A stretch of DNA of 8,043 nucleotides. Origin: Onstottus_A sp049273835. GTDB lineage: Bacteria; Acidobacteriota; Blastocatellia; UBA7656. This document shows, piece by piece, positions 7,200 through 8,043 of the stretch; the first letter of the stretch is position 1; each line of letters opens with the position of its first letter. The stretch is from positions 1-8,043 of the forward strand of contig JBASRM010000276.1 in the NCBI GenBank assembly GCA_049273835.1. Direction: 5' to 3'. The notes under the pieces were generated by a model, which made no database searches, was not told the origin of the DNA, and was given only the letters and a program-made list of their open reading frames with translations. The position numbers and the translations under genes were made by a program.

Positions 7200-7256
7200 T
7201 GCGTTGCCACTTGGCCCCTCTGCGTTAGGAAATGCTTAACGCAAGGTCGCAACGTA
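7200..7256. repeat. Imperfect nested palindrome between oxidoreductase and thioesterase genes
   Basis: An inner stem TGCGTTA (7221-7227) pairs with TAACGCA (7237-7243) across a 9-nt loop, and an outer stem CGTTGC (7202-7207) pairs with GCAACG (7249-7254). The middle is unpaired. There is no following T-run. The 100-nt gap 7188-7287 holds nothing else clear except the ribosome-binding site of the next gene. It may be a decayed dispersed repeat; a functional hairpin cannot be excluded. Confidence 0.45.
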
Positions 7257-7270
7257 ACAAATTGCGAGAG

Positions 7271-7277
7271 AGAAGGA
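7271..7277 (+). promoter_or_regulatory. Ribosome binding site deciding the thioesterase start
   Basis: AGAAGGA lies 10 nt before ATG 7288 and 13 nt before the directly following ATG 7291. The spacing favours 7288 as the start of the thioesterase gene. Confidence 0.55.
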
Positions 7278-7287
7278 TTGAACCACG

Positions 7288-7740
7288 ATGATGTATTGGC
7301 GCGAAATATCGGTCAATTGGGGTGAGTCGGACCCGTTCGGTCTGGTCTACTATCCGCGAATGCTCGCCTGGTTCAACGACACCGAGCACGAGCTGTTTCG
7401 CACGCTAGGTTATCCGATCGACAAGATGATTCAGGACGATCGCACGACGTTCGTGATGGGCGAGATTCACTTTCGATTTATTGGGCCGGCGGCTTATGGC
7501 GATCGAGTTACGTTGAAGCTCGAGCTGACCGAAATGCGTGAGCGGACCCTGCACTGGCATTGCACCGCGAAGCGGACGCTGACCGGCGAGCCGGTCACCG
7601 AGGGCACTGCGACTCGAGTGTATGCGCGAATCAATGAAGACGGGACGCTCAAGTCAGCGCCGATACCTGACGAGATGCGACGAGCCCTGACCTCGGCTGG
7701 CGTGGTGACTTCATTCGCGCCAAAGGCAGGGAGCAAGTGA
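7288..7740 (+). CDS. Acyl-CoA thioesterase, 4HBT hot-dog family
   Basis: A 150-residue single hot-dog domain protein that hydrolyses a CoA thioester in the cytosol. The N-terminal signature VNWGESDPFGLVYYPRMLAW (9-28) matches the 4-hydroxybenzoyl-CoA thioesterase/YbgC pattern, with D15 in the place of the catalytic Asp and the following GLVYYPR loop. The central strand region FRFIGPAAYGDRVTLKLELT (63-82) and HWHCTA strand also fit; the length is normal for a one-domain member. ATG 7288 is followed at once by a second ATG; the Shine-Dalgarno favours the first. It follows the two flavoenzymes, so it may release the hydroxylated aromatic acid from CoA, as proposed for gentisyl-CoA or related intermediates. 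That role is inference; a housekeeping acyl-CoA thioesterase is the alternative. Confidence 0.85.
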   Translation: MMYWREISVNWGESDPFGLVYYPRMLAWFNDTEHELFRTLGYPIDKMIQDDRTTFVMGEIHFRFIGPAAYGDRVTLKLELTEMRERTLHWHCTAKRTLTGEPVTEGTATRVYARINEDGTLKSAPIPDEMRRALTSAGVVTSFAPKAGSK

Positions 7741-7756
7741 GGTTGTGCGGTGAGAG

Positions 7757-7835
7757 TTCGTAGTCCCGCCTTCAGGCTGAAGTTTGTATCTGACCCACTC
7801 CACTACAGATTCCAGCCTGAAGACGGGACTACGAA
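7757..7835. repeat. 23-bp inverted repeat (22/23) with 33-nt loop
   Basis: Left arm 7757-7779 (TTCGTAGTCCCGCC…) pairs with right arm 7813-7835, with a single mismatch (C7769 against A7823). The arms contain CCTTCAGGCTG, itself partly symmetric. No T-run follows. It lies 16 nt after the thioesterase stop and 47 nt before the E1 alpha start, so it could act as a bidirectional stop or mRNA-protecting hairpin. The GTAGTCCCGCCTTCAGG core resembles dispersed intergenic repeats that I recall from Acidobacteria; this is unverified. Confidence 0.85.
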
Positions 7836-7870
7836 GGTCACCTGACTCGAGGAAGCACTGCGACTTTTCG

Positions 7871-7875
7871 CGGAG
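7871..7875 (+). promoter_or_regulatory. Ribosome binding site of the E1 alpha gene
   Basis: CGGAG sits 7 nt before ATG 7883, a good Shine-Dalgarno spacing, and supports this start for the partial gene at the right edge. Confidence 0.55.
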
Positions 7876-7882
7876 ATACTGA

Positions 7883-8043
7883 ATGGCGCAGACCTTGCCA
7901 CAGATTGAACTACCCGACTACCCGAACGAGATTCAGGCGGATCCGCGTGAGCTCCCGCTAACACGCGAACAATTGCTGCAGTTGTACTCCGCGATGAGGC
8001 TTGCCAGGACTTTTGAAGAGAAGTTGGCCGCGCTGTGTCGACA
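7883..8043 (+). CDS. 2-oxoacid dehydrogenase E1 component alpha subunit (thiamine-PP dependent), N-terminus only
   Basis: Only 53 residues are visible before the window ends. The sequence begins MAQTLPQIELPDYPNEIQAD and then reaches LTREQLLQLYSAMRLARTFE (27-46) EKLAAL. The LLxLYxxMxLxRxFEEKL pattern is the first helix of pyruvate / branched-chain 2-oxoacid dehydrogenase E1 alpha subunits, which decarboxylate a 2-oxoacid on thiamine diphosphate and pass the acyl group to the E2 lipoyl domain. The thiamine-binding GDG motif and the phosphorylation loop lie outside, so pyruvate versus branched-chain specificity cannot be told. It lies beyond an inverted repeat and is probably a separate transcription unit from the thioesterase. 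Confidence 0.72.
   Translation, partial: MAQTLPQIELPDYPNEIQADPRELPLTREQLLQLYSAMRLARTFEEKLAALCR

Noticed and set aside
7784..7810. Possible promoter (TTGTAT … TACAGAT) before the E1 alpha gene
   Set aside because: The spacer is about 14 nt and both boxes lie in the loop of the inverted repeat; too weak to support.

Overview
The window is a fully coding, single-strand stretch (every recognisable gene is on the + strand) from what is most likely an Acidobacteriota genome. The lineage call is inference: it rests on the Oar-type TonB-dependent outer-membrane receptor at the left edge, a mid-to-high GC composition judged by eye, and intergenic gaps filled with dispersed inverted repeats. No rRNA, tRNA, CRISPR, transposase or phage gene is visible.

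Layout: (1) 1-1847, C-terminal part of a TonB-dependent receptor, cut by the window edge. (2) 1848-1996, gap with a perfect 20-bp inverted repeat. (3) 1997-5641, a tightly packed run of four genes: a two-module polytopic membrane protein, a one-module relative of it (ATGA overlap), an exported cyclase-family (PF04199) hydrolase (TGATG overlap) and an FAD-dependent aromatic monooxygenase (8-nt gap). (4) 5618-5714, two facing arrays of a degenerate heptamer, TAGTCCG then CGGACTA, which contain the monooxygenase stop codon. (5) 5718-7187, an Old Yellow Enzyme-family flavin oxidoreductase. (6) 7188-7287, gap with a weak imperfect palindrome. (7) 7288-7740, a hot-dog 4HBT-type acyl-CoA thioesterase. 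(8) 7741-7882, gap with a 23-bp inverted repeat (22/23). (9) 7883 to the right edge, the N-terminus of a 2-oxoacid dehydrogenase E1 alpha subunit.

How the genes may work together: the monooxygenase looks like the N-terminal half of the known fused proteins salicylyl-CoA 5-hydroxylase / 2-aminobenzoyl-CoA (anthraniloyl-CoA) monooxygenase-reductase. In those proteins an FAD hydroxylase domain is followed by an OYE-type domain. Here the hydroxylase ends at the fusion point and a separate OYE gene follows 76 nt later, then a 4HBT thioesterase of the kind that releases CoA from aromatic acyl-CoAs. This suggests a cassette for CoA-dependent ring hydroxylation of an aromatic acid, with an exported hydrolase and a small membrane-protein family encoded upstream. 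The substrate is not determined by the sequence.

The least explained parts are the three-copy membrane module with its HxH motif and the heptamer array between the two flavoenzymes.
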